A stretch of DNA of 64,000 bases, taken from contig JACKHG010000003.1 in the NCBI GenBank assembly GCA_020639115.1, forward strand, positions 186,001-250,000, read 5' to 3'. A program made the translations under genes and the position numbers. Positions 44,657 to 52,776 of this stretch are shown one piece after another. Source of the DNA: Phycisphaerales bacterium (lineage in GTDB: Bacteria > Planctomycetota > Phycisphaerae > UBA1845). Each line of letters starts with the position of its first letter. Within the stretch, counting starts at the first letter, position 1. The notes below the pieces were generated by a model. That model did no database searches and was not told the DNA's origin. It worked only from the letters and a program-made list of their open reading frames with translations.

Positions 44657-45857
44657 GGCGGGCGACGCCGCGGCGTCAGCCGGCGCGGTGACGGACCGGC
44701 TGATCGTCTGCATCGCCAGTTGCTGGGACATCGACCCCACCAGCAAGCATCATCTCATGCGCATGCTGGCGCGGCGCAACGACGTCGTGTGGGTGAACTA
44801 CCACGCGTCGCGGCGGCCGCGTTTCAACCGCGCGGACCTGCGCAGCGCGCTCAACGTACTGCGGCGAATAGCGGGAGGCACCCGGCCGATCGAGTCGCGG
44901 ATGGTGCAGACGACACCGTTTGTGCTGCCGAGCGGGGCGACGCCGTTTCGCGACGCGGTGAACCGGCGGCTCCTCGCGCTGCAACTGCGGCGGATCATCC
45001 GCGCGCGGCGGCGGTCCGCGGATCAGCCGGTGCAGATCTGGACGTTCGCTCCGGACGTCGCGTTTCTCGCGGGTGCGTTCGGCGAGGAATGCCTCGTCTA
45101 CTACTGCGTCGACGAGTTCAGCGAGTTTGAAGGCTTTGACCGCGCGGCGACGCTGGCAGCCGAGGCGGCGCTGATGGCGCGGGCCGACGTGGTGATGGCG
45201 ACATCGGAGCGGCTCTTTGCCGCGCGGCGCGACCGGCATCCCAACGTGCACCTCGTGCGGCACGGCGTGGATCACGCGCACTTTGCGCAGGCCGTCGAAC
45301 GCGATCTGCCGAAGCCGGGGGCGCTGCGGGGAATTTCCGGCCCGATCGCCGGGTTCTTCGGGCTCATTCAGCACTGGTTCGACGCGGCGCTGCTGGCCGA
45401 CGTCGCGCGGCGGTTGCCGGACGTGTCATTCGTGCTGGTCGGGGAGACCGTGGTCGATGTCGGGCCGCTTGCGGAATTGCCCAACGTGCACCTGCTCGGC
45501 CGCCAGCCCTACGCCGAGCTTCCGGCGTACTGCGCCGCGTTCGACGTGGCGCTGATTCCCTTCGTGCGCAGTCCGATGACGGAGAACGTCAACCCGATCA
45601 AGCTGCGCGAGTACCTGGCCGCGGGTGTGCCTGTTGTTTCCACGGCGCTACCCGAGGTGCGACCCTACGCACCGGACGTGGCCTGCGTCGACGACGCGGA
45701 GGGGTTTGCCGACGCGTGCCGGCGGGCGCTCGCGACGGACTCCATCGCGGCGCGCCGGCAGCGCAGCGCCTGGGTGGCGGACGAGTCGTGGGACGCGGTG
45801 ACCGCCCGCGTCGAGCGACTGGTCTGCGCGGCGATCGCCGCGCAGCACGCCGACTGA
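44631..45857 (+). CDS. Glycosyltransferase (GT4-like)
   Basis: The 408-residue protein has two Rossmann-like halves. The C-terminal half shows GT-B features: GPIAGFFGLIQHWFDAAL, VSFVLVGETVVDVGPLAELP, VHLLGRQPYAELPAYCAAFD and the donor-binding ENVNPIKLREYLAAGVPVVS. Such enzymes add sugars to growing exopolysaccharide at the cytoplasmic face of the membrane. It overlaps the end of the tyrosine-kinase gene by 26 bases (ATG 44631), so the two are one operon. The gene is intact, in contrast to its upstream neighbours. Confidence 0.85.
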   Translation: MVRTTSAVEAGDAAASAGAVTDRLIVCIASCWDIDPTSKHHLMRMLARRNDVVWVNYHASRRPRFNRADLRSALNVLRRIAGGTRPIESRMVQTTPFVLPSGATPFRDAVNRRLLALQLRRIIRARRRSADQPVQIWTFAPDVAFLAGAFGEECLVYYCVDEFSEFEGFDRAATLAAEAALMARADVVMATSERLFAARRDRHPNVHLVRHGVDHAHFAQAVERDLPKPGALRGISGPIAGFFGLIQHWFDAALLADVARRLPDVSFVLVGETVVDVGPLAELPNVHLLGRQPYAELPAYCAAFDVALIPFVRSPMTENVNPIKLREYLAAGVPVVSTALPEVRPYAPDVACVDDAEGFADACRRALATDSIAARRQRSAWVADESWDAVTARVERLVCAAIAAQHAD

Positions 45858-45959
45858 CCGGCCTTCCCCCGCCGAGCGGTCATTGACCCACCTCATCGCG
45901 GCGAATATCGTCAGCCGCCATGGACACACGGTATATTGGTAAAAACCAGAGTGGCGCTC

Positions 45960-46742
45960 ATGTGGTCGGTGTTTAGCGGCACGATTGTGAACGCCGCGAC
46001 GGTCGCCGGCGGGTGCCTGATCGGCGCGCTGGCCTCCGGGCGGCTCCCGGAACGATACCAGCGGGCGATCCTCGACGTGCTCGGGCTGGTGACGATCACC
46101 CTCGGCGTCGATGCAGCCGTGCTGCGGATGCAGGCGGTCGCGGCACAGTACGGTGCGGCTCCGGGCGCGGGGCACACGTACGGGGCGCGGCTCGCGCTGG
46201 TGATGATCGCGGCGCTGGTGATCGGAACGCTCCTGGGGACCGCGCTGCGGTTGCACGAGCGGCTCGAGGGACTCGGGCAGACGATCCACGCGCGGTTCGA
46301 CGGCGGCGCGGGGCACAAGTTCGCGGAGGGATTCCTGACCGCGAGCGTGATCTTCTGCGTCGGGCCGCTGACGCTGCTCGGCTGTCTGAAGAACGGCGCG
46401 GAGGGCGACGCGAGCTACCTGTACATCAAGGCGCTGCTCGACGGGTTCTGCTCGATCGCGCTGACCGCGGCGCTGGGGGCGGGGGTGGCCTTCAGCATCG
46501 CGACCATCCTGGTATTCCAGGGCGGGCTCGCGCTGCTGGCGTACCTGGCAGCCGGGGCGCTCGCGCCGCTCTCGATCGAGATGATGAATATCGTGGGGGG
46601 CGTGATCCTGCTGGCGACGGCGCTGATGATCCTGGACATCAAGCGCATTCCGGTGGCGAACATGCTGCCGGCGATCTTCCTGGCCCCGCCGATCATCTGG
46701 ATCGTGGAGCGGTTTTCGCCGGGCCTGCTGATTACAATGTGA
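45960..46742 (+). CDS. DUF554 membrane protein
   Basis: The 260-residue protein has about seven membrane helices. Characteristic DUF554 segments are FSGTIVNAATVAGGCLIGAL at the N-terminus, TASVIFCVGPLTLLGCLKNG and FCSIALTAALGAGVAFS. The family is widespread and uncharacterised. ATG 45960 was chosen because the first helix starts directly after it; a TTG nine codons upstream is the only alternative. Bpt follows 95 bases downstream on the same strand. Confidence 0.85.
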   Translation: MWSVFSGTIVNAATVAGGCLIGALASGRLPERYQRAILDVLGLVTITLGVDAAVLRMQAVAAQYGAAPGAGHTYGARLALVMIAALVIGTLLGTALRLHERLEGLGQTIHARFDGGAGHKFAEGFLTASVIFCVGPLTLLGCLKNGAEGDASYLYIKALLDGFCSIALTAALGAGVAFSIATILVFQGGLALLAYLAAGALAPLSIEMMNIVGGVILLATALMILDIKRIPVANMLPAIFLAPPIIWIVERFSPGLLITM

Positions 46743-46837
46743 GCATCGTCGGCGGTGGTTGGCCGGCTGCAGGAGACCGCGGCATTCGGCGCCGGGGGTA
46801 CGCGTGCAGCGTTATTCGGGTCGGGATTGAGGCGGGC

Positions 46838-47611
46838 ATGGACGAAGAGCTGCGCATGGCGCAGGTACGGGTGGACGCCTTCCTCGCGGAGACGGAACTC
46901 TCGCGCGCGGATGACGGGGACTGTCCATACCTGCCCGACCGCACGTCGCGCAGCGAGGGCTTCTGCGTCCTGGACGAACTCGACGGGGCGGCGTACCGGG
47001 CGCTGATGGACCGGGGCTTCCGCCGCAGCGGCCTGGTGATCTACCGGCCGGTGTGCGCGGGTTGCCGCTTGTGTATTCCCATCCGGATCCCCGTGGCGAC
47101 GTTTCGTCCGAGCCGCTCGCAGCGGCGCGTCTGGCGGCGCAACGCCGATCTGCACGTCGAGGTCGGCGACGGCGTCGCGACGGACGAGAAGTACGCGTTG
47201 TTCTCGCGCTACCAGCTCGAGCATCACGACGGAACCATGGCGTGCGACGCGGACTCGTTCCGGCGCTTCTGCTACGACGCGCCGGTGCCGGCGCTGGAGC
47301 TGTGCTACTTCGCGGGCCGCCGGCTTATCGGCGTGAGCCTCCTCGACGTCGTGCCGGGCGCACTCAGCAGCGTGTACATGTACTTCGACCCCGACGAGTC
47401 CAGGCGCAGCCCGGGCACTTTCTCGATCCTCTGGGAGCTCGCCTACTGCCGGACGCGGCGCCTGGATCACTACTACCTGGGGTACTACGTGCCGGGCTCG
47501 CGAACCATGGCGTACAAGGGGCAGTATCAACCAGCGGAACTCCTGAGCGGCGACGGGCACTGGCGTCCGTTTTCCGCGGAAGTTGACGCTCGGACACCCG
47601 AGGGCTGGTAG
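46838..47611 (+). CDS. bpt: Aspartate/glutamate leucyltransferase (Bpt, N-degron)
   Basis: The 257-residue protein matches bacterial Ate1-like transferases: DDGDCPYLPDRTSRSEGF, LMDRGFRRSGLVIYRPVCAG and CRLCIPIRI at the N-terminus, and YMYFDPDESRRSPGTFSI followed by LDHYYLGYYVPGSRTMAYKG. These enzymes transfer leucine to N-terminal Asp or Glu, creating destabilising residues for ClpS/ClpAP. ATG 46838 follows GAGGCGGG; the frame extends upstream without homology. An atypical clpS lies 8 kb downstream. The CxxC cysteines in the N-terminal domain are likely regulatory or haem/metal-sensing, as proposed for the family. Confidence 0.9.
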   Translation: MDEELRMAQVRVDAFLAETELSRADDGDCPYLPDRTSRSEGFCVLDELDGAAYRALMDRGFRRSGLVIYRPVCAGCRLCIPIRIPVATFRPSRSQRRVWRRNADLHVEVGDGVATDEKYALFSRYQLEHHDGTMACDADSFRRFCYDAPVPALELCYFAGRRLIGVSLLDVVPGALSSVYMYFDPDESRRSPGTFSILWELAYCRTRRLDHYYLGYYVPGSRTMAYKGQYQPAELLSGDGHWRPFSAEVDARTPEGW

Positions 47612-47822
47612 CGGGCTGTCAGTGAGGGCGGTTTCGGGGATGGCTGGGGGCACTGCAGGGGAATCGCGACGACGACGATAGTTACGAAGGAGCTGCGCTA
47701 ATTTACGGTGTGAAATTGCGCCCCTTTCGTGACGTGGTGGGCCAGGAGTGCTAGAATCTGGGCAACTGGCCGGGGATTTGCCCGCGGTATGGTGAGGCGG
47801 CTGAGCATCCTGCAGCAAGGAA

Positions 47823-48413
47823 TTGTGTCGAGCGGCATCCGCGGCGTCGCGCGTCGAGTTCATATATCAGCGCCTCTTACATGCTGACGACTCGCCCCAT
47901 CGCATCGCCCTGGGGGTCGCCATCGGCCTGTTCATCGGCTTCAGCCCCACCATGGGGCTCCAGATGGTCATCGCGATCGCCCTGGCAGCCCTCCTGCGGG
48001 CGAACAAGGCCGCCTGCGTGCCCATGGTCTGGGTCACCAACCCCTTCACCTTCGTCCCGATCTATGGCTTCTGCTGGTGGCTGGGGTCGCTGATGCTCGG
48101 CGGGACAGCCGCGTCGCGGGCCGACGCGCTCGAGCGGCTGCAGCAGGGCGGCCAGGGCCTGTTCGCCGGCTTCTTCTCCTACGACTACTGGGCGCACATG
48201 GTGCGGTTGATGGCGGAGCTGGGCGTCGAGCTGTGGGTCGGATGCCTGGCGGTGGGGCTCGTCGTGGCGGTGATCGGGTACTTCGCGACGCGCTGGACGG
48301 TGACGGCGTACCGCGTGCGGCGGCACGAGCACATCCTCCGGACGCAGCAGCGGCGTGAGCGGCGCCGCGAGGCCCGGGCCCGCAAGATGGTCACAGCCAG
48401 CGACGCAGCCTAA
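47823..48413 (+). CDS. DUF2062 membrane protein
   Basis: The 196-residue protein matches DUF2062: LLHADDSPHRIALGVAIGLF, IGFSPTMGLQMVIAIALAAL and MVWVTNPFTFVPIY, followed by further membrane segments and an Arg-rich tail. The family's role is not known; some members sit with lipid or cell-wall genes. The start is uncertain: TTG 47823 lies just after AAGGA and is the only one keeping the frame. No operon with Bpt can be shown across the 211-base gap. Confidence 0.75.
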   Translation: MCRAASAASRVEFIYQRLLHADDSPHRIALGVAIGLFIGFSPTMGLQMVIAIALAALLRANKAACVPMVWVTNPFTFVPIYGFCWWLGSLMLGGTAASRADALERLQQGGQGLFAGFFSYDYWAHMVRLMAELGVELWVGCLAVGLVVAVIGYFATRWTVTAYRVRRHEHILRTQQRRERRREARARKMVTASDAA

Positions 48414-48446
48414 GACGTCACCCGGTCGCGTTTCCTTGTCGCTGTT

Positions 48447-48487
48447 CCCCCTTTCGCACTTTCTCACCTTCCCACTTTCTCACTTGC
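48447..48487. repeat. Octamer-type purine/pyrimidine repeat
   Basis: On the minus strand the stretch reads as imperfect octamers GTGAGAAA, GTGGGAAG, GTGAGAAA and GTGCGAAA. Similar units (GGGAAAGT twice) occur at about 18996-19012. It fills the gap before maf. Confidence 0.7.
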
Positions 48488-48528
48488 CGTTGTCGCTCTT
48501 GTTGCCGGCCGAGCGGGATTCGTTGAGG

Positions 48529-49242
48529 ATGCCGCCCGTGACGGCATCTGCTTCCCATGACGACATTCGGCAGCCGCGGGCGCCGCGTTTGATCCTGGCG
48601 TCGGCGAGTCCGCGGCGGCGGGAGCTGCTCGCGGAGGCGGGGTACGCGTTCACCGTGCGCGCATCGGGGGTGGACGAGGAGGCGCCGCGGGCGACGCGCG
48701 GACCGGCTGACCTGGCGGAGCAGTTGAGTTTCGCCAAGGCGCAGGCGGTAGCGCGGGAGCTGGCGGGGGAGGGAGCCGACGGGAGCGTCGGCGACGCGGC
48801 GAGCACGGATACCGGCGGGTCGGTCGGCAGGGGGGCTGGCGCGATCGTGCTCGGTGCGGACACGGTGGTGGCAGCCGCGGGCGTGCTGTACGGCAAGGCA
48901 CTGGACGCAGGCGATGCCCGCCGGATCCTTACGGTGCTGCTGCACACGCCGCACGAGGTGATCACGGGTGTGACGCTGCTGGACGCAGCCACGGGCCGCT
49001 ACGAGACGGCGCACGCCGTGACGTGGGTCACGATGACGCCGATGACGGCTGAGGAGCTCGACGCGTACCTTGCGAGCAACCTGTGGGCGGGCAAAGCGGG
49101 CGCCTACGGCATTCAGGATCACGATGACAAGTTCGTGCAGCGCCTGGAGGGGAGTTTCACCAACGTCGTCGGCCTGCCCATGGAACTCGTATCCCAGCTG
49201 CTGGGCCGATGGGGGATCGAGCCGGGGGCAGGCGGGCCGTGA
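48529..49242 (+). CDS. maf: Maf-like nucleotide pyrophosphatase
   Basis: The 237-residue protein has the Maf signature LILASASPRRRELL near residue 20, then LGADTVV and GKALDAGDA, VITGVTLLDAATG and AGAYGIQDHDDKFVQRLEGS. Maf proteins hydrolyse dTTP, UTP or modified nucleotides and are linked to septum formation. Compared with typical Maf (about 195 residues) there is a 25-residue Gly/Asp-rich insert near residues 85-110 that lies before the catalytic Asp. ATG 48529 was chosen since the frame upstream lies in the repeat. The tail is Gly-rich. Confidence 0.85.
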   Translation: MPPVTASASHDDIRQPRAPRLILASASPRRRELLAEAGYAFTVRASGVDEEAPRATRGPADLAEQLSFAKAQAVARELAGEGADGSVGDAASTDTGGSVGRGAGAIVLGADTVVAAAGVLYGKALDAGDARRILTVLLHTPHEVITGVTLLDAATGRYETAHAVTWVTMTPMTAEELDAYLASNLWAGKAGAYGIQDHDDKFVQRLEGSFTNVVGLPMELVSQLLGRWGIEPGAGGP

Positions 49243-49449
49243 TCGTCCGCGCACCGACTAGTGCTGCTCGGGCATCATCCTTTCCGCAAGGCGGTTCGCC
49301 CGCTAGTCCGATCGCCCAACCAGTTATTCCACATTTTTGGTCTCTGAACGGGCTCTTCGGCCGGTCTCGCCACGACGAGCAGACTCGGGGCGATTTCGAG
49401 TAGAATGCGCGCACGTCGGGCCGACAAGAGGGATGAGGAGGAACTGGCT

Positions 49450-49986
49450 GTGGCAACCGTCTTCGGCGATTTTGACATCACAGACTTCTGGGAAAACTCG
49501 GAGTACGCGCTCAAGGAGTACGTCGGACGTCCTCTCGACGGCGCAACGGTTCGTACGGTCGAGCAGGCGCTTGGCTACAAGCTCCCCGCGTCGTATATCG
49601 AGCTCATGAGCATTCAGAACGGTGGCATCCCCCGTCGGAGGTGTCATCGCACTCATGTTCGGACGACGTGGGCGCAGGACCACATCGCGATCACCGGCAT
49701 CTACTCGATTGGCAGCGAGAGGCCCTGTTCGCTCTGCGGCCAGTATTCCGGCCAGTTTTGGGAGGAGGAATGGGGCTATCCACCGATCGGTGTGTATTTC
49801 GCCGATTGCCCCTCGGCTGGCCACGACATGCTCTGTCTGGACTACCGCACGTGCGGCGCGAGCGGCGAACCGCAGGTTGTTCACGTTGACCAGGAATGGG
49901 ACTACAAGGTCGTCGTGGTCGCCGAGAATTTCGAGGCGTTCATCCGCGGGCTGGAAGACGAGTCAGCGTTCGAGCTGGAGAACTGA
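49450..49986 (+). CDS. SMI1/KNR4-family protein (immunity-like)
   Basis: GGAGGAA at 49436-49442 followed by GTG 49450 gives 178 residues; ATG 49405 is an alternative without a ribosome-binding site. The core YKLPASYIELMSIQNGG and the later FADCPSAGHDMLCLDYR are typical of SMI1/KNR4 proteins. Many bacterial members are immunity proteins against polymorphic toxins, but no toxin gene is next to it. It may be an orphan immunity gene. The gene immediately downstream (50115) is also small and of unknown function. Confidence 0.75.
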   Translation: MATVFGDFDITDFWENSEYALKEYVGRPLDGATVRTVEQALGYKLPASYIELMSIQNGGIPRRRCHRTHVRTTWAQDHIAITGIYSIGSERPCSLCGQYSGQFWEEEWGYPPIGVYFADCPSAGHDMLCLDYRTCGASGEPQVVHVDQEWDYKVVVVAENFEAFIRGLEDESAFELEN

Positions 49987-50114
49987 CTGTCGGCTGTCGT
50001 GGTCGTGTCTCGAGGGCGCAACGCGGGTACGTTGATGGTCTGCGACAGAACGACCCCTGCGTCTTGACCGCGCGCGTGCGTGAGTGCGCGTTAATCCCTC
50101 GAAGGGCGTTGCCA

Positions 50115-50651
50115 ATGTTCACGTTGAGTATCGGCCCCTACCAGCTTTCTTGTGCCCACCACGAGCTACCCAGCATATTCGACGCTTACGTCAGACATGC
50201 TGCGCTCGCGGAGCAGATCGATCTCTCCAGCTCGGAGGGCATACTCTCTTTCATTGCATTGACGCGGTCTGGGGACGAATGGCCATCGCTTGTCATTGCG
50301 CAGCGATTTCAACCACCGACCAATATCGACAACGTGGGAGCCCTCCTTGTGCCGGAGACAAATCGTCTCTTTATTGGCGCTGGCACCCGCCTCTTGTGCT
50401 ATGACACGGCGAAACCGGCGCGGCTTTGGGAAGGCTCTGCCGACTTCGGGTTCTGGTCGTGGACCCACGACAAAACGGAAGTATTCATGGCGGCGGAACT
50501 TGAATTCTCCACGTTCGACACAACGGGCGAAATGCTGTGGACGCGCCCAGTGGAACCGCCATGGCACTTCGAGCTGGAACCGGGTCGCGTCGTCCTGGAC
50601 GTCATGGACGAGATCACACATCTCGATAGGCGGTCCGGCAAGGCCATGTAG
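50115..50651 (+). CDS. Conserved hypothetical protein, possible beta-propeller
   Basis: From ATG 50115 (preceded by AAGGGC) the protein has 178 residues. It is rich in aromatic and beta-branched residues with repeated short strands, for example NRLFIGAGTRLLCYDTAKPA and FMAAELEFSTFDTTGEMLW, suggesting a small beta-propeller or sandwich. I do not recognise the family. It follows the SMI1-like gene by about 130 bases on the same strand, so a joint function is possible but unproven. Confidence 0.5.
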   Translation: MFTLSIGPYQLSCAHHELPSIFDAYVRHAALAEQIDLSSSEGILSFIALTRSGDEWPSLVIAQRFQPPTNIDNVGALLVPETNRLFIGAGTRLLCYDTAKPARLWEGSADFGFWSWTHDKTEVFMAAELEFSTFDTTGEMLWTRPVEPPWHFELEPGRVVLDVMDEITHLDRRSGKAM

Positions 50652-50752
50652 CCGATCATTGCGCGCCGGTGCTGGGCATCGCATCGTCGGCATTTGCTCG
50701 TGGTCTTCAGGCTGAAAGTTCGTGTGAGTTCGTGCCGAGGGCAGGTGTTTGA

Positions 50753-50773
50753 CCCCGGGCTTCGCGCCCGGGG
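50753..50773. repeat. Interspersed perfect hairpin, copy 2
   Basis: Identical to 16441-16461: CCCCGGGC, loop TTCGC, GCCCGGGG, then GCTCTG. No T-run. Confidence 0.85.
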
Positions 50774-50819
50774 CTCTGCATTGTCGTTGCGCCGGGTGCT
50801 TGCGTGCGGCGCTACCGGC

Positions 50820-51563
50820 TCAGCGCCAGCCCTCTTTCTTCAAGCGGTTCTGGGCGGATCGATTGCCTTGGGCGGCGGCTTTTTCCAGCCAGTGGCGCGC
50901 GGCGCGGCGGTCGCGGCGCGTGCCTTCACCGACCAGCAGGCACAGGGCGAGGTTGTACATGGCGGAGCACTCGCCCCGCCGGGCGGCACGGCGGTAGCAG
51001 CCCACCGCAAACACCGCGTCGGCACGCCGGCCGAGGCCCTCGCGGGCCATGTAGCCCAACTGCAGGAGCGCCCGCGGTTCGTTCTGATCAGCCGCGGCTG
51101 CATACCACCGGGCGGCTTGCCGGTAGTTCCGGTCGACCCCGAGACCCTCGAAGTAGAAGTCGCCGACGGCAGCCGCGGCTTCCGCGTCGCCCGTCTGCGC
51201 ACACTTGCGGTACCAGCGCAGCGCCGTACGCGGGTTCTTGGGGACACCCTGGCCGTATTCGTACCGCCGGGCGAGGTTGTACATCGCCGGTGCGTCGCCG
51301 CGGGCGGCTGCCAGGGCGTAGAGCTCAGCCGCCTTGCGGTAGTTTCGCCTCACGCCGTCTCCGGTCGCGAGCATGTGGGCGGCGGAGTACTGGCCGCCCA
51401 GATGGCCGGCCTCGGCTGCCTCGAGGAAAAGCGCCAGGGCCCGGCGGGGATCGCGCGCGACGCCGTCGCCGGCGCGGAGTGCCCACGCCAGGCCGTACTT
51501 CCGCGTCGCCTCCGCGCGAACGCGGCGGCTCGGGACCTGATTGCACGGGGTGTGCTTGGACAT
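50820..51563 (-). CDS. Sel1-like repeat protein
   Basis: The 247-residue protein has about six Sel1-type repeats of 36 residues, for example AMYNLARRYEYGQGVPKNPR and ALRWYRKCAQTGDAEAAAAV. Sel1 proteins are soluble alpha-solenoids that bridge protein complexes. No signal peptide. The ATG at 51563 lies nine bases after a TATAAT box, so the transcript would start at or just before the start codon (see promoter entry). It stands between repeat-bearing gaps. Confidence 0.8.
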   Translation of the reverse strand: MSKHTPCNQVPSRRVRAEATRKYGLAWALRAGDGVARDPRRALALFLEAAEAGHLGGQYSAAHMLATGDGVRRNYRKAAELYALAAARGDAPAMYNLARRYEYGQGVPKNPRTALRWYRKCAQTGDAEAAAAVGDFYFEGLGVDRNYRQAARWYAAAADQNEPRALLQLGYMAREGLGRRADAVFAVGCYRRAARRGECSAMYNLALCLLVGEGTRRDRRAARHWLEKAAAQGNRSAQNRLKKEGWR

Positions 51564-51569
51564 GGGGGT

Positions 51570-51578
51570 ATTATAGCA
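51570..51578 (-). promoter_or_regulatory. Extended -10 promoter, possible leaderless start
   Basis: On the minus strand TGCTATAAT is an extended -10 box with a perfect TATAAT. Six bases (ACCCCC) separate it from ATG 51563, so transcription would begin near the ATG and the message would have almost no leader. There is no clear -35 box, which extended -10 promoters can tolerate. Confidence 0.6.
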
Positions 51579-51630
51579 CACGTTGGTACTGAGTGTGTTC
51601 GCAATTCGTTATCGGCGTGAGGATGGATGC

Positions 51631-51685
51631 CGCTCGCTGGCGTTGGCAGCTCGGATGTCCGCTTCCTTACGGGCGCGGCTCTGTT
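51631..51685. repeat. Composite interspersed repeat
   Basis: First part CGCTCGCTGGCGTTGGCAGC (51631-51650); second part TCCGCTTCCTTACGGGCG through CTCTGTT (about 51658-51685). Same family as 19315 and 52684. Confidence 0.85.
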
Positions 51686-51783
51686 GGCGCTCGCGGATCG
51701 TGGCGGTTCGCGCGGTGCGTGTGTCTCGCGGCATTGTCCATGTCTGCGGATTCCCACCGCATTGGGACGATCGGACAGGCGAA

Positions 51784-52173
51784 TCAGCCAGCGGCCCGTT
51801 TGGGCTTGCGACGAGCGGGCTTGGCCGACGATGCGCCCGGTCGTTCGGCGCGATCGGATGCCTGCAATGATCGGCGGAAGCCGCCCAGATCGCGGAGGAG
51901 CTCGAGGGCGGTGTCGAAATCAGCCTGCTGCTCGGGACGCAGATCGTGCGTCCACATCGCCTGCATCACCAGAGCCGGCAGTGGTTCGCCCAGCGCGGCC
52001 TCGAAAAGCGCGAGATGCTCAATCGTGAAACTCCGCTCGCCGTTGGCCACGCGGCTCACAAACGACTCACTCAAGCCGACCATCTCGCCGATTTCGCGGA
52101 GGGTCTTGCCCTCGCGGCGCAAGTAGGCCACGAGTGCGGAGGAAAGTTGAGGTGTTGAAATCGAAGCGCTCAT
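51784..52173 (-). CDS. XRE-family HTH regulator
   Basis: The 129-residue protein starts at ATG 52173. An HTH at about residues 10-60 (LVAYLRREGKTLREIGEMVG, then SESFVSRVANGERSF) is followed by helices and a basic Lys/Arg-rich tail. It is the second gene of a two-gene operon, five bases past the stop of the 85-residue protein. A perfect palindrome in the promoter of that operon is the likely operator. It probably represses itself, as toxin-antitoxin and accessory regulators do. Confidence 0.8.
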   Translation of the reverse strand: MSASISTPQLSSALVAYLRREGKTLREIGEMVGLSESFVSRVANGERSFTIEHLALFEAALGEPLPALVMQAMWTHDLRPEQQADFDTALELLRDLGGFRRSLQASDRAERPGASSAKPARRKPKRAAG

Positions 52174-52177
52174 CGCG

Positions 52178-52435
52178 TTATCTCGGGCGCCGGCATCGTT
52201 CCTTGTAGAGCTCCGCCACGCACGCTTCGAGCGCTTGCGTGAGCATCTCCACCCGCGCCGCGTCGCCGCGCGCAACCGCTCGCTGAAGACCTACCAGCCG
52301 GGAGCGGATCTCGTGACCGAGCAGATCCTCCGCGACCGACCGAGCGGGCTCACCGTTGCGGAGCCACTGGCCAGTCGCAGTGATCAACTGCTGGGCCTCC
52401 GCGCGCTCCTGCGTCGTCAGCCGCCGCCGCCACAT
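52178..52435 (-). CDS. Small helical protein, first gene of HTH operon
   Basis: The 85-residue protein is predicted all-helical (ERAEAQQLITATGQW, VEMLTQALEACVAELYKERC) and basic at both ends. I recognise no family. It is co-transcribed with the HTH regulator (spacing five bases). Small size, basic character and tight pairing with an XRE protein resemble toxin-antitoxin or accessory regulatory pairs; no toxin motif is visible, so no function should be assigned. Confidence 0.5.
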   Translation of the reverse strand: MWRRRLTTQERAEAQQLITATGQWLRNGEPARSVAEDLLGHEIRSRLVGLQRAVARGDAARVEMLTQALEACVAELYKERCRRPR

Positions 52436-52516
52436 CGATCAACCCTCACACCGCGCGAGGGTGCACTATACCGTTCGGCGGTGCGGGGTCGCCACGATGC
52501 AGTGCTGTCTATTGGA

Positions 52517-52547
52517 AGTCTAACTCCTACTTGCCTATTAGGCAAGT
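52517..52547 (-). promoter_or_regulatory. Promoter with overlapping palindromic operator
   Basis: On the minus strand TTGCCT (52540-52545), a 17-base spacer and TAGACT (52517-52522) form a promoter for the 52435 operon. The -35 box lies inside the perfect 19-base palindrome ACTTGCCTATTAGGCAAGT (52529-52547, nine-base arms, one-base centre). A protein bound there would block RNA polymerase. Confidence 0.7.
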
Positions 52548-52683
52548 CATTCGGGGTCATCCCGCGTACGGGGGACTTCGCTAACTCGCGCATTCATCGT
52601 CAGTTACGTCAACGGGGCCACGCTTGCGGAACCAGCGCAGCGCGGCGGCTCGGCTCGGAGCGGCCTTGCGGTATTTGCCTACG

Positions 52684-52741
52684 TCCGCTCGCTGGCATTG
52701 GCACCTCGGATGTCCGCTTCCTTACGGGCGCGGCTCTGTTG
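52684..52741. repeat. Composite interspersed repeat
   Basis: First part CCGCTCGCTGGCATTGGCAC, second part TCCGCTTCCTTACGGGCG through CTCTGTT. Together with the operator it occupies most of the 341-base gap 52436-52776. Confidence 0.85.
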
Positions 52742-52776
52742 GCGCTCGTGGCTCGGGGCGGGGATTGCTGACTGCG

